Shown here in pieces: positions 1-10,535 of a DNA stretch of 64,000 bases. Position 1 is the stretch's first letter, and each line of letters begins with the position of its first letter. The stretch spans positions 19,242,001-19,306,000 of the forward strand of contig NC_081815.1 of NCBI RefSeq assembly GCF_030704535.1. Direction: 5' to 3'. Below the pieces are notes generated by a model. It was not told where the DNA came from, searched no databases, and saw only the letters and a list, made by a program, of their open reading frames with translations. Origin of the DNA: Vitis vinifera (taxonomy: Eukaryota > Streptophyta > Magnoliopsida > Vitales > Vitaceae). The position numbers and the translations under genes are program-made.

Positions 1-787
1 TTTACCAAGCGTTTTTCCATCAAACGCTCTCTTGTTTTCATCTTCTTCTGACTCACAAATCAATATCCTGCTTTGTGTAATTGCAGCTATCGTCACAAGG
101 GCCTACCCATGATGAGATAGATTTTGAATTCTTGGGGAATCTCAGTGGTGATCCATACATTCTTCACACTAATGTGTTCAGCCAAGGCAAGGGAAACAGA
201 GAGCAGCAATTCTACCTCTGGTTCGACCCAACTGCCGATTTCCACACATACTCCGTTCTCTGGAATCCCCAGCGCATTATGTAAGTACTATTATCCTGAT
301 CTCCAAACCTGAAATCTGGTTTATGTTTTTCGGGTTTCTGTATTGATTTACTCATCATGGGTATCTCTGTTTCAGCTTCTCTGTGGATGGCACCCCCATC
401 AGAGAGTTCAAAAATTCAGAATCCATTGGTGTTCCATACCCGAAAAACCAGCCCATGAGGATATACTCCAGTCTATGGAATGCAGATGACTGGGCAACAA
501 GGGGTGGGCTTGTCAAGACAGACTGGAGCCAAGCACCCTTCACTGCCTCCTACAGGAACTTCAATGCCAATGCTTGTGTGTGGTCCTCTGGATCATCTTC
601 TTGCAGTTCAACCTCTCCATCTTCTACCTCCACCAATGGTGGATGGTATTCACAGGAGCTAGATTCCACAAGCCAAGAGAGAATGACATGGGTGCAGAAG
701 AATTACATGATCTACAATTACTGCACTGACACAAAGCGATTCCCACAGGGCCTTCCTCCTGAATGCACAGCCACTACCATGTCCTAG
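1..787 (+). CDS. XTH: Xyloglucan endotransglucosylase/hydrolase, type A copy 1 (5' end outside window)
   Basis: GH16 cell-wall enzyme that cuts and religates xyloglucan. The window opens inside intron 1; exons seen are 87-280 and 376-787, giving the last 201 residues with no break. Exon 2 encodes the catalytic motif DEIDFEFLG followed at once by the N-glycosylation sequon NLS, as in secreted group I/II XTHs. Exon 3 encodes the acceptor-side loop [14 protein letters not shown] and the XTH C-terminal domain with its four cysteines (last pair in [11 protein letters not shown]). Exon sizes of 194 and 412 nt match the other copies here exactly. Intron 1 sequence matches that of the loci at 6619 and 9451, so this is a type-A copy. 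A TAG at 785-787 ends the frame. Function is certain at family level; the missing exon 1 prevents judging whether the gene is intact. Confidence 0.95.
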
Positions 788-908
788 AAGGAACCGAACC
801 TAAGCCCATTCAATCAATTCTATTCTTTAATTCTTTATCCTTTTAGTTGCTGTTACAACAGCAGAAACCTCATATTGTTTACATTGTAATATACGAGTCA
901 ATGCAGAT

Positions 909-914
909 AATAAA
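909..914 (+). terminator. Polyadenylation signal of XTH copy 1
   Basis: AATAAA lies about 122 bases past the stop codon in a T-rich 3' flank. The same flank recurs after the locus ending at 10535. The position is typical of plant 3' UTRs; no cleavage site can be fixed from sequence alone. Confidence 0.5.
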
Positions 915-1739
915 AGATTATTTATGAATGACATGCACTGTTTTTGAACCTCAATTTGGATGTCAAAAACCACTAGAGAAAGAAAGGAAATTGTTGAAAA
1001 TGACTGAAGAGATGAACCATTGTCAATGCAATTTTTAGCTTTTTTTTTCAATTTGCTTTCCCTGTTCTTTAACTTATGAGACACAGATGGGGCCTTGAAC
1101 CAAATTTAAGGAGTAAATAGTTTTTATTTCCTTCCTTCTAATTGTAAACAGCAAGAAAGTACAGTTAAAACCACAAAAACCAAGCACTGAGTCGCACAAG
1201 AAGCTCTAAGCATGATGAAGGTGGCAAACAGACCCATGAAAAACCACCAATTCATGAACAAAACAGTCCCACGTCCCATGAATAATCTATTGTTAATTTC
1301 TGTCCCACCTCCTTTGCTTGTGGAAGTCAGCAAACCTCTCTGTGGTTCTGGTGACATGGACATTGTTGTATAGACTCCTCTCAATATCTACCCAATTGGG
1401 AGGAGATCGTTACAATGATATCAAAGTCGATCATCGACCTCAATATGAGAGTTTGTTTGGCCTTACAAGAAGTGTCTGTCTATTTAATTAGATAATCTTA
1501 TGAAACACAATGAGGATGTTATGTCTGCATAAGGAGTAGGTGATTGTAATATTCCCTAAATACATATGAGTTTCTCTTTACCTTATAGAAATGTTTTAAA
1601 GTCGTGAGGATTCTTTGAGTTTAAAGTTGACAATATCCCCTATCATATGAGTTTGATTCTCTTTGTGATAATAGGTAAATTGATTATTAGTCACTTCTAC
1701 TATAATAGATATGACACATGAATACTAAGTCACCTCTGA

Positions 1740-2045
1740 TTTTTGTAGTGTGCTTTTTTATAAGTTTCTGCCCTGTTCACATTAGGGAAGCTCTAGAATA
1801 TGTGAGTAGGTAACTGGATCTTACTATGGGTGTTGAACTGGCAGTGACGGATGCTTGGGCAGGTGCTGCTTGTCTTTCTCTCCTTGTTTTGGCACTTCGG
1901 ATGTTTAGAGTTGGAAAAAGTGGCTGACAGTGGGTGGAGTGATCTATGTAGGAAGCTCTCGTCCAGCACATTTTTACACTACAACGTCCTTTCAAGGTTT
2001 GGTTTGGGTAAAAGGAAATGATTTGAATTAATCGATCAGCATCTA
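1740..2045 (+). repeat. XTH-cluster flanking module, copy 1
   Basis: Recurring noncoding block with landmarks CACCTCTGATTTTTGTAGT, TTCACATTAGG, GGGCAGGTGCT, CTTTCTCTCC and CCAGCACATTTTTACACT. Similar blocks lie near 2545-2770, 11595-11960 and 13980-14170, each upstream of a type-B XTH. It has no good reading frame. It may be an old conserved promoter-distal segment or a domesticated repeat carried along by tandem duplication. Confidence 0.65.
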
Positions 2046-2401
2046 CCAATCATTACAAGTTCTTATTGAGATGATATTACAGAGAAATGAAGACATTGTT
2101 CTCTGGTGTCTGGTGAAGATGCTATAATTTTTCAAATAATTCAGTGAGTAGGAAGAGAATGATCATTCTTTGAAATATGCAGCGAAAAATACAAGAGAGG
2201 ACTTAGATTTTGTTAGCACAAGAGATATGGAGGAGAACTCGCCTTCTCTTTGGTCGGAAGAAGCTATTCATAGAGTTTTTCCATGGGTTTCTAGTGAAAT
2301 TTCTTACTTATTCTTATCTCTTTCCCTTTAGTAGGAATGACAACTTTATAGGCTTTGTAACTATGATTTTTTACCATTCTTGTTCTTGACAGATATGGTA
2401 T

Positions 2402-2419
2402 GGGGGGGCGGGGGCGGGG
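2402..2419 (+). other. G-rich tract, possible G-quadruplex
   Basis: Runs of 7, 5 and 4 G separated by single C bases, followed by TGTGG. Three long runs plus a short one could form a quadruplex. It stands out in an AT-rich spacer about 770 bases upstream of the XTH at 3184. Confidence 0.45.
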
Positions 2420-2544
2420 TGTGGTTTCTTGCTCTTAATTCAGTTGAAATAATAATAAATAAACTGCACTTGAAGCCATGAGAATCACCTGCCTTTTCGG
2501 GCTGTAACTCGACTTGTACTATCAGTGTTTGTTTATTGTCTGAT

Positions 2545-2770
2545 TGAAGCACTTGCAGCTACCAACTGGCAGTGATGATGGCTTGGGCAGGTGCTATTTG
2601 TCTTTCTCTCCCCTGTTTTTTGGCATTTAGGATCCTTCACCCTAGGAAAAATGGCTGATGGAAGAAGCTGTAGTCCAGCACATTTTTACACTGAATTGCC
2701 CCTTTGTAGTTTGTATCTCGAGCCAAAAGCTTTACTACAGTCAAAAGGAAATGACTGAAATCAAGTAATG
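2545..2770 (+). repeat. XTH-cluster flanking module, copy 2
   Basis: Second copy in the same spacer, with GGCTTGGGCAGGTGCTATT, CTTTCTCTCC and CCAGCACATTTTTACACT in the same order as copy 1, about 720 bases downstream. The locus at 3184 is thus preceded by two copies, while the one at 12358 has one. Confidence 0.6.
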
Positions 2771-3091
2771 ATCAACATCAATTGATCAGGACAAGTTTTT
2801 GTTAAGCTGTTAACAACTTTGATATACTGGAAAGGATTCCAAACCTGGTTGGGGGACGCGGCAGAAGTTAAAAGCATTGATATTTGCTCAGTACTTTTCT
2901 ATCGGGATACCGTGTGATTGTGATGATTTTAAAAATATCAGTAGGAAGTCGGGTTTGGTTGTATTGTGAGTACTGATGAAGGAGGCCCGTTTGCAGATGG
3001 GTTGCCACTGCCACCTGTATACAACACATTTTTTGGCTCTCCAACTTTGAACCTTCCCAGAATTAACACACCCCTCTCTCTCCACCATTAG

Positions 3092-3098
3092 TATAAAT
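3092..3098 (+). promoter_or_regulatory. TATA box of XTH copy 2
   Basis: TATAAAT sits 86 bases upstream of the ATG at 3184. The same box in the same context stands before the XTH at 12358 (12264-12270), so the type-B promoter was duplicated with the gene. Confidence 0.7.
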
Positions 3099-3183
3099 GT
3101 CGGCTGAGAGATCAATTTCAATTCACTGAAATCAAACATCTTCTCTTCAAACACCTCTTACCAACCATACAGCACATCCCTCA

Positions 3184-4158
3184 ATGGCACCCATCTATTC
3201 TTCTTCTTCAGCTGTTTCTACGGCCCTGCTAATCTCTGTAGTGGTAAGCTTCTTAATGGCTGCCTCAGCAGGTAACTTCTACCAAGACTTTGACATCACT
3301 TGGGGGGATAGGCGTGCTAAGATACTCGACAATGGAGAGTTTCTCACTCTTTCCCTTGACACGACCTCTGGATCTGGTTTCCAGTCCAAGAATGAGTATT
3401 TGTTTGGGAAGATTGACATGCAGCTCAAACTTGTTCCTGGAAACTCTGCTGGCACCGTCACTGCCTACTATGTAAGCCCGCCTTTCATATTACTTGTTGC
3501 ACATCATCCTCCATTTGATGACCATTTGTTCTCCAGATTAGTATGCAGTTCTCATTCATGTATGTGTGGATTTGCAGTTATCTTCACAAGGGCCAACCCA
3601 TGATGAAATCGACTTTGAATTCCTGGGGAACCTCAGTGGGGATCCATATATCCTCCACACTAATGTGTTCAGCCAAGGCAAGGGGAACAGAGAGCAGCAG
3701 TTCTACCTCTGGTTTGACCCCACTGCTGATTTCCACACCTACTCCATCCTTTGGAATCCCCAGCGCATAATGTAAGTAGTATCGTTATCTTCATAACTGC
3801 AACCTGGTTTATGTTTTTGCGGTTCTTGTATTGATTTACTCATCTGGGGTGTCTATGTTTCAGCTTCTCTGTGGATGGTACCCCCATCAGAGAGTTCAAG
3901 AACTCTGAGTCCATTGGTGTTCCATTCCCAAAGAACCAGCCCATGAGGATATACTCCAGCCTCTGGAACGCAGATGACTGGGCAACAAGAGGTGGGCTGG
4001 TGAAGACAGACTGGACCCAAGCCCCCTTCACTGCTTCCTATAGGAACTTCAATGCAGATGCCTGCATTTGGTCTTCTGGAGCATTTTCTTGCAGTTCAAA
4101 TACCCCACTTCTATCTCCCCCAGTACTGACTGGTACTCACTTCAAAAAATTGAAATAA
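3184..4158 (+). pseudogene. XTH: XTH, type B copy 1, 3'-truncated
   Basis: Exons 3184-3471, 3578-3771 and 3864-4158. It starts MAPIYSSSS with a hydrophobic signal peptide; the mature part begins near [12 protein letters not shown]. The catalytic DEIDFEFLG with the NLS sequon is intact (3602-3628), as is the DDWATRGG loop. In exon 3 one C is missing from the C run at 4103-4106 compared with the copy at 12358, shifting the frame. About 35 bases later, at ACTGGTACTCAC near 4140, all similarity to other XTHs stops and AT-rich repeat sequence begins. The last ~44 codons, including the second cysteine pair, are gone and the frame ends at a chance TAA (258 codons). The catalytic half could still be translated, but loss of the C-terminal disulfide region makes a working enzyme unlikely. 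Confidence 0.88.
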
Positions 4159-4342
4159 TAAAAAAAATTATATAAATCTTAACGGTTATTTCTTTATTCA
4201 AATATATAAAATAGGAAGCGGATTAAATAGACACTTAATTTTTAATATTATTAAATAGTATTTAGACTTAAATTAAATTAAAATCTATTTACATTTAAGA
4301 CAAAAAAAAAATAACAAACAAACATTACCTTGACGAAAAAAC

Positions 4343-4589
4343 TTAGAGTCTATTTGATAGTAATTTTAGGAAGCGTTTCTAAAATTTTTAGTACTTAAAA
4401 AATTTTATTTTTTAAGTGTTATAACCCATTTGGCAATAATTTTAATAAGTGTTTCGAAACTTTTTAACACTTTAAAATTTGTATTATTCAAGTGTTAGAA
4501 AGGCTAAAAGCATTTTCTTGAATCACTACCAATTATGCTCTTAGAAAAGTTAAAAACGCTTATTGGAATCACTATCAAACGCACTCTTA
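4343..4589. repeat. Palindromic MITE-like element, copy 1
   Basis: About 247 bases that fold back on themselves. The left end reads ..TTTGATAGTAATTTTAGG and AAGCGTTT; the right end is its reverse complement in the form AAACGC..GGAATCACTATCAAAC, ending GCACTCTTA. Internal AGTGTT/AACACT stretches repeat the theme, suggesting nested copies. There is no coding capacity. It lies directly downstream of the broken XTH end at about 4140. Confidence 0.65.
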
Positions 4590-4763
4590 AAACATGTTTA
4601 ACAGTGTTTCTACTCAAAGTGTTTTTAGTAGAAATGTTTTCTTTTAAAGTGTTTTAAAGATAATTACCAATCAAGTGTTTTTCCATAAAACACTACAAGT
4701 GATTTTCCACACCAAAGTGATTTTTTATATTTTTTTAAAGTGTTTCCTCAAATTTGTCAAACA

Positions 4764-5000
4764 CTTAGACCCCATTTGGTAGTGATTCTAGGAAGTGTTT
4801 TTAATATCTCTAATACTTGAAAAAATTTATCATTCAAATGTTAAAAATTCTATAAACGCTTTCTAGAATCACTCTTAAAGTGCATTTGACAATTATTATA
4901 GGAAGTGTTTTTGGACTTTATAATACTTAAATGATGAAAATTTCAAAGTGTTATAAAAGCTTAGAAACATTTCCTAGAATCACTACCAAACGCACTCTTA
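4764..5000. repeat. Palindromic MITE-like element, copy 2
   Basis: Left end CTTAGACCCCATTTGGTAG continuing TGATTCTAGGAAGTGTTT; right end AAACATTTCCTAGAATCACT then ACCAAACGCACTCTTA, an inverted match of roughly 36 bases. The interior holds another inverted pair (AGGAAGTGTTT against AAACGCTTTCTAGAATCACT), as if one copy had inserted into another. Confidence 0.7.
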
Positions 5001-6290
5001 ATTGTTTTCAAAAACACTTTTTAGATTAAAAATGCTTCCTAAAATCATTGTCAAATACAAACTCTTAATTATATTTAGAGTTAACTTGATGATATTTGCA
5101 AGTCCATCATATAATTTGGTCATTATTGGAAAGTAAAATACTCATATATGAAGAGTAACTTGATTATAGTTAGGAAATGAATTGGTTTACTTAGTTCCAA
5201 ATATATCCATATGAATTTAATTATTAAAACTGAAGATATCATACCTCTACAACATGACCACATGACCTAAAAGGTACAACTAAAACACTCCAAAGGAGGT
5301 TGGCATGGATGGAAGAATTTTTAAAATTTGGCTAGGTCAAGTTTGGTATTGAACACTTTTAATCTATAAATTATTTCCATATTGTGTAGATATTATCCAT
5401 TGTTTTCCACGAAATTCCTTATGTTAGATCTTTGAAACCTCTCATACAAGTTATTCTCATTATTTTCCACAAGGAATCAACTCTGGAATTATTTAGCATA
5501 CTTCATGCAAAAGCTAAAATTCTTCATGAAAAACTGAAATTTTATTCCATCATTTGTTGGAGATAAAGAGGGATTTTTGCAATTTGGTAGATGCAGAGCG
5601 TAATTAGATTGAGTAGGAGGACCACTTTTTGTCATGCAGCTTAGGGTTTATATAGCTAGTGTATTCTATCATGAGTCAAAACTTTTCCACAGGTTGGCAC
5701 ATGGGATAACAGCCTTCGTTCATTAGAAGCCAATAGTTTGTAGTATCTTCTCGTGAGGGTCAAGTCTGTTAGTTTATCATACTCGAGGTAGATCGTTGCC
5801 AAGGTATCTATTTTTGGACGAGTCGATTTTAGGTAGCTTCATGGTTTTGTGTCGTTTAACTACAGATACTCTTTACTTGAGACGGCCTTGAAATTGGATG
5901 CCTAAAGGGTAGTGCTTTGGGATGGATTCATTCTATCCACTTCACTTCACCTTCTCACATAAATAATATTAGATCTAGACTCATCAACACTCACAATTTC
6001 AAAATAAGACCATATATTTTAGAGTAGTAACTCCTTATAAATACTAGGAACTCCTCCGATCCTCTCATCCTATTACCAAAAATCAATATTGGCCGGATTT
6101 CACATTTATTTTAGCATATTGTGGACAAAGGTCCACTAATATTACGATCATCTTACACATTAAGCCCCAAAGTCCAACATAGAAATGACAGATAGATACA
6201 AATGCAGCTAGCATTTAAAGCTAGCTACTTCAAAACTTGAATTAAAAAGTGCAAAAAAGTAGCTATTTTCAGTGGTGGTTCAAACTTCAG
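5001..6290. other. AT-rich spacer, nothing recognised
   Basis: No frame with coding character and no clear repeat boundary. Sequence composition resembles decayed transposon DNA. It separates the truncated type-B copy from the intact type-A gene. Confidence 0.5.
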
Positions 6291-6618
6291 GGGCGGTGGT
6301 GGTCCTAGGTATGGATAATACTTGGTGTTTGGTAGGAGGGAAAGTGGTTTCGCCCTTCTGTTTCTTTTTTCAAGTGCATGCATAGACCGTGTCAAAATGA
6401 AAGTGGGTTGCGCTTGTGCCATTAGATGACAGCTATTGCCTTTACATGTTGAGCTAGCTCAACTGTGTACAGCTGCTGACTCATCCTTCCTTCTCTCCTT
6501 CCAGGCTTCCGCTTTCCCCCTTCACCATCTATACTATAAAACCCCACGTAGCCACACCATTCTCCTCACTTCCACACTCCAAACTTCTCCCCATTTCTCA
6601 TCTCTATATTCACATTCA
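6290..6618 (+). promoter_or_regulatory. Promoter of the intact XTH (TATA at 6535-6541)
   Basis: TATAAAA at 6535-6541 lies 78 bases before the ATG, with a CT-rich leader between. The block from GGCGGTGGTGG through TTGGTGTTTGGTA, AAGTGCAT, ACCGTGTC and the CT-rich stretch recurs before the XTH at 9451 (9128-9450). About 330 bases of promoter were therefore duplicated with the type-A genes. Confidence 0.65.
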
Positions 6619-7703
6619 ATGGCTTCTACTTCTACTTCAAATCTTTCACCAAAGTTGCTCTTGCTCTCTCTTCTGCTTGGTTCCTTTGTGGTTGCTTCTG
6701 TTGGTAACTTGTACCAAGATTTTGATCTCACTTGGGGTGATGGCAGAGCCAAGATCCTCAACAATGGACAGCTTCTTACTCTCTCCCTTGACAAAGCCTC
6801 TGGCTCTGGCTTCCAGTCCAAGAATGAGTATCTGTTTGGGAAGATTGATATGCAGCTGAAGCTTGTGCCTGGAAACTCTGCTGGCACTGTCACTGCCTAC
6901 TATGTAAGCCTCCTCTTTACCAAGTGTTTTTGCATCAAATGCTTTCTTGGTTTCATCTTCTTCTGACTCACAAACCAATACCCTGCTTTGTGTAATTGCA
7001 GCTATCTTCACAAGGGCCTACCCATGATGAGATAGATTTTGAATTCTTGGGGAATCTCAGTGGTGATCCATACATTCTTCACACTAATGTGTTCAGCCAA
7101 GGGAAGGGAAACAGAGAACAGCAGTTCTACCTCTGGTTTGACCCCACTGCTGATTTCCACACCTATTCCATCCTCTGGAATCCCCAGCGGATTATGTAAG
7201 CACTATAGTAATTAATCTTCAAAACTGCAATCTTGTTTACGTTTTTCGGGTTTTTGTATTGATTTACTCATCTGGGGTATCTCTGTTTCAGCTTCTCTGT
7301 GGATGGCACCCCCATCAGAGAGTTCAAGAACTCAGAGTCCATTGGTGTTCCATTCCCAAAGAACCAGCCCATGAGGATATACTCGAGTCTCTGGAATGCT
7401 GATGACTGGGCAACAAGAGGTGGTCTTGTGAAGACAGACTGGACCCAAGCACCCTTCACTGCCTCCTACAGGAACTTCAATGCCAATGCTTGTGTGTGGT
7501 CCTCTCGATCATCTTCTTGCAGTTCCACCTCTCCATCTTCTACCTCCACCAATGGGGGATGGTACTCACAGGAGCTAGATTCCACAAGCCAAGAGAGAAT
7601 GAAATGGGTGCAGAAGAATTACATGATCTACAATTACTGCACAGACACAAAGAGATTCCCACAGGGCCTTCCCCCTGAATGCACTGCCACCACCACATCC
7701 TAA
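6619..7703 (+). CDS. XTH: Xyloglucan endotransglucosylase/hydrolase, type A copy 2 (intact)
   Basis: The only complete, unbroken XTH here. Exons 6619-6903, 7002-7195 and 7292-7703 encode 296 residues, normal for the family. An in-frame codon lies further upstream, but the ATG at 6619 begins a proper signal peptide (about residues 1-30, hydrophobic [17 protein letters not shown]) and sits 78 bases past a TATA box. The GH16 catalytic motif DEIDFEFLG spans residues 104-112 (nucleophile E105, acid/base E109), with N113-L-S as the glycosylation site. The loop DDWATRGG is at 197-204. C227, C236, C276 and C290 form the XTH C-terminal domain. It is a secreted apoplastic enzyme that remodels hemicellulose during growth, most like Arabidopsis XTH22-25 by motif. 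Hydrolase versus transferase preference cannot be read directly; family knowledge favours transferase. Confidence 0.97.
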
Positions 7704-7851
7704 AGGAGACTCAACCTTAAAGGCCATTCAGTTAGATAGTTTGCTTCTGTAGTTTTCCCCAGTTCCATTCTTTCATTCTTTATCATTTCAGTTGATATTA
7801 GTATTACAAGAGCAGAAAGCTCATATTGTTTACATTGGAATATATGAGATG

Positions 7852-7857
7852 AATAAA
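7852..7857 (+). terminator. Polyadenylation signal of intact XTH
   Basis: AATAAA about 150 bases past the stop at 7703, at the same relative place as in copy 1. Confidence 0.5.
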
Positions 7858-9127
7858 AAAATCTTTTTGAATGACCTGCACTACTCCTTGACCCCCAAGT
7901 AATTTTTAGCATTTGTTTGTTTGTTTCCCTCATGTAAGATAAAGTTTATATTAATTATATTTAATTTTTCTTACTGACAAATTTAATCATTTTTGGTAAA
8001 TTCATTTTTTAGTAAAATTGCATTAGATTGGTGTAATTTGATTTATTTTAACTCAAAATTAACAAAAGATTTCCAAAGTGAATTTTGTTTTATCTAAGTT
8101 TGAGTCTTGAGGAAGTTCCATGGATATAAAACGAGCCCGACAAATGAAAAAAATATATATTTTTATAAAATTATCTTAAAATTAATCATAAGTTGAAAAT
8201 TAACTAGTCCCAAATTGTTTTATAATGTGTTTGATAGAAACTTTAAAAAGCGTTTCTAATCTTTTTAAAACTTGAAAATTTTTATCTTTCAAGTATTAAA
8301 AGGTTAAAAATATTTACTAAAATCACTACCAAACTCAATCTTAAAACATACTTTGTTTTAATATTTAAACAAATAAAAAAATTATAGCTTGAAGTAACAA
8401 TTTTCACCAAGAGTTATAGGCCTCTAAAAATAATATATATATATATAGAAGAAAGTAACCTAGACATTTAAAATAAATTTTGGTTTATGAACTACTAATG
8501 TTATTTAGTTTTTTAACTTTTTTGTATTAATTAAATTGGTTTTTGAGTTTCAAATTATTTTTTAAAATTAATAAATTTTATGTATCAAATGTTGTATTTA
8601 CTTAATGAAAAATTTTAAGAATTAAGAAAAGTGCATATAATTTCAAGAAAGACCATATTTTAAGTTTTTAGGTTTCATAATTAAATCCTAGAGAGATAAA
8701 TGAAATAATGTCATGTTTAATTTTATTTATTTTTTATAATTTAAAAAAAAAATATGTTTTTCTTTTATTTTAAAAAACTAGTGAAAACTTCTATTTATTC
8801 TATAAAAACTATTCTTTATTTTACTTTATTTTTAAAAACCATTTTTAGATAAAAAAAACATCAAACATTATTGAAAGTCTTTAAAAATATCTTTCTATTT
8901 TTAAAAATGAAAAAACTGTTTTTAAATCATATGACGAGATAGACTCTTACTCAAGTCATCTTTTCAAAGACTATAAAACAAAACAATATTAAAAAAATAG
9001 AGTACCAAATGACATTGTGTGAAATTAAAAGTACTTGATAAAATTTGAAATATGAGAAATATGTCACATAGATACAAAAGAGGAAAATGTCCTCAGAAAT
9101 TTGTTTCTCTCTTTTCTTTTTTTTTTA
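7858..9127. other. AT-rich spacer with one MITE-like copy
   Basis: Very AT-rich with long A and T runs and no gene. It holds a third, shorter copy of the palindromic element at about 8224-8343 (left GTTTGATAGAAACTTTAAAA, right ACTAAAATCACTACCAAACT). The 3' flank differs from that of the other type-A genes, so this spacer was not part of the A-B duplication. Confidence 0.5.
8224..8343. repeat. Palindromic MITE-like element, copy 3
   Basis: About 120 bases with inverted ends (TTTGATAG..AAGCGTTTCTAA against ..TAAAATCACTACCAAACTC) and the same internal CTTGAAAATTTTTATCTTTC symmetry seen in copies 1 and 2. Confidence 0.55.
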
Positions 9128-9365
9128 TCCAAGTGGCGGTGGTGGGTTTAGGTGTAGATGATAATTGGTGTTTGGTACAAGAGAAAGTAGGTTCGCTCTT
9201 CTTCCCTTTTTAAGTGCATTCATAAACCGTGTCGAAATGAAAGGAGATTGTGCCTGTGCCATTCAATGACAATTCGTCTTTACATTTTGGAACCCAACGT
9301 GTCCAGCTGCTGACTGAACCTTCCTTCTCTCCTTCCACTTTCTCCCACAACTTCTAGTCTTCTAC

Positions 9366-9372
9366 CATAAAA
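9366..9372 (+). promoter_or_regulatory. TATA-like box of XTH copy 3 (type A)
   Basis: CATAAAA stands where TATAAAA stands before the intact gene at 6619, so the box carries a T-to-C change at its first base. The rest of the promoter block (9128-9450) is well kept. Confidence 0.45.
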
Positions 9373-9450
9373 CCCCCAATACCCATTCCATTCTCTTCAC
9401 TTCTGCACTCAAAACTTCTTTCCATTTGTCATCTCTAACATTCTCATTCA

Positions 9451-10535
9451 ATGGCTTCTCCTTCTACTTCAAATCTCTCACCAAAGTTGCTCTTGGTCTC
9501 TGTTCTGTTTGGGTCCTTGGTGATTGCTTCTGTTGGTAACTTGCACAGATTTTGATATCACTTGGGGTGATGGCAGAGCTAAGATCCTCGACAATGGACA
9601 GCTTCTCACTCTCTCCCTTGACAAAACCTCTGGGTCTGGCTTCCAGTCCAAGAATGAGTATATGTTTGGGAAGATTGATATGCAGCTGAAGCTTGTTCCT
9701 GGAAACTCAGCTGGCACTGTCACTGCCTACTATGTAAGCCTCCTCTTTACCAAGTGTTTTTGCATCAAATGCTTTCTTGGTTTCATTTTTTTCTGACTCA
9801 CAAATCAATATCCTGCTTTGTGTAATTGCAGCTATCTTCGCAAGGACCTACCCATGATGAGATAGACTTTGAATTCTTGGGGAATCTCAGTGGTGATCCA
9901 TACATTCTTCACACTAATGTGTTCAGCCAAGGCAAGGGCAACAGAGAACAGCAGTTCTACCTCTGGTTTGACCCAACTGCTAATTTCCACTCCTATTCCA
10001 TCCTTTGGAACCCCCAGCGGATTATGTAAGTAGTATAGTAATGAATCCCCAAAACTGCAATCTGGTTTATGTTTTTTTTGGTTTCTTTATCGACTCAATC
10101 ATCTGGGGTATTCTCTGTTTCAGCTTCTCTGTGGATGGCACCCCCATCAGAGAGTTCAAGAACTCTGAGTCCATAGGTGTTCCATACCCAAAGAACCAGC
10201 CCATGAGGATATACTCAAGTCTCTGGAATGCAGATGACTGGGCAACAAGAGGTGGGCTCGTCAAGACAGACTGGACCCAAGCCCCCTTCACTGCTTCCTA
10301 TAGGAACTTCAACGCAGATGCTTGCATCTGGTCTTCTGGAGCATCTTCTTGCAGTTCTACTACTCCCTCCTCTACCTCCACCAGTGGTCAGTGGTACTCA
10401 CAAGAGCTAGATTCCACAAGCCAAGAGAGAATGAAATGGGTACAGAAGAATTACATGATCTACAATTACTGCACAGACACAAAGCGAGTCCCACAAGGCC
10501 TTCCTCCTGAATGCACTGCCGCCACGATGTCTTAG
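9451..10535 (+). pseudogene. XTH: XTH, type A copy 3, broken by a 2-bp deletion in exon 1
   Basis: Exons 9451-9733, 9832-10025 and 10124-10535. Exon 1 is 283 nt where the intact copy has 285. Two bases are lost right after the signal peptide: GGTAACTTGCACAGATTTTG here against GGTAACTTGTACCAAGATTT there. The frame runs [12 protein letters not shown].., through the signal peptide, and stops after about 34 codons (..GNLHRF, stop). Everything downstream is otherwise clean: [12 protein letters not shown] (9856-9882), DDWATRGG, all four cysteines, splice sites and stop. No ATG restores the full enzyme; the next in-frame ATG (near 9660) would drop the signal peptide and about 70 residues. Either a very recent null allele or a sequence error; without the deletion it would be a normal XTH. 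Confidence 0.85.

Larger units (their letters stand above)
788..3091. other. Spacer between XTH copies 1 and 2
   Basis: No gene is seen. The first ~650 bases (3' UTR and flank) match the flank after the XTH at 9451-10535. The part from about 1740 on holds two copies of a module that recurs elsewhere in the cluster (listed separately). The last ~350 bases match the promoter of the XTH at 12358. The spacer therefore belongs to a duplicated A-spacer-B unit. Confidence 0.7.

Noticed and set aside
6436-6618. N-terminal extension of the intact XTH from an upstream in-frame codon
   Set aside because: It spans the TATA box and CT-rich leader; the ATG at 6619 starts a standard signal peptide shared with the copy at 9451.
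9524-9733. Alternative start for the XTH at 9451 that keeps the downstream frame
   Set aside because: The frame there opens with TTG, not ATG, and would lack a signal peptide. An intron that repairs the frame would need to be far too short.
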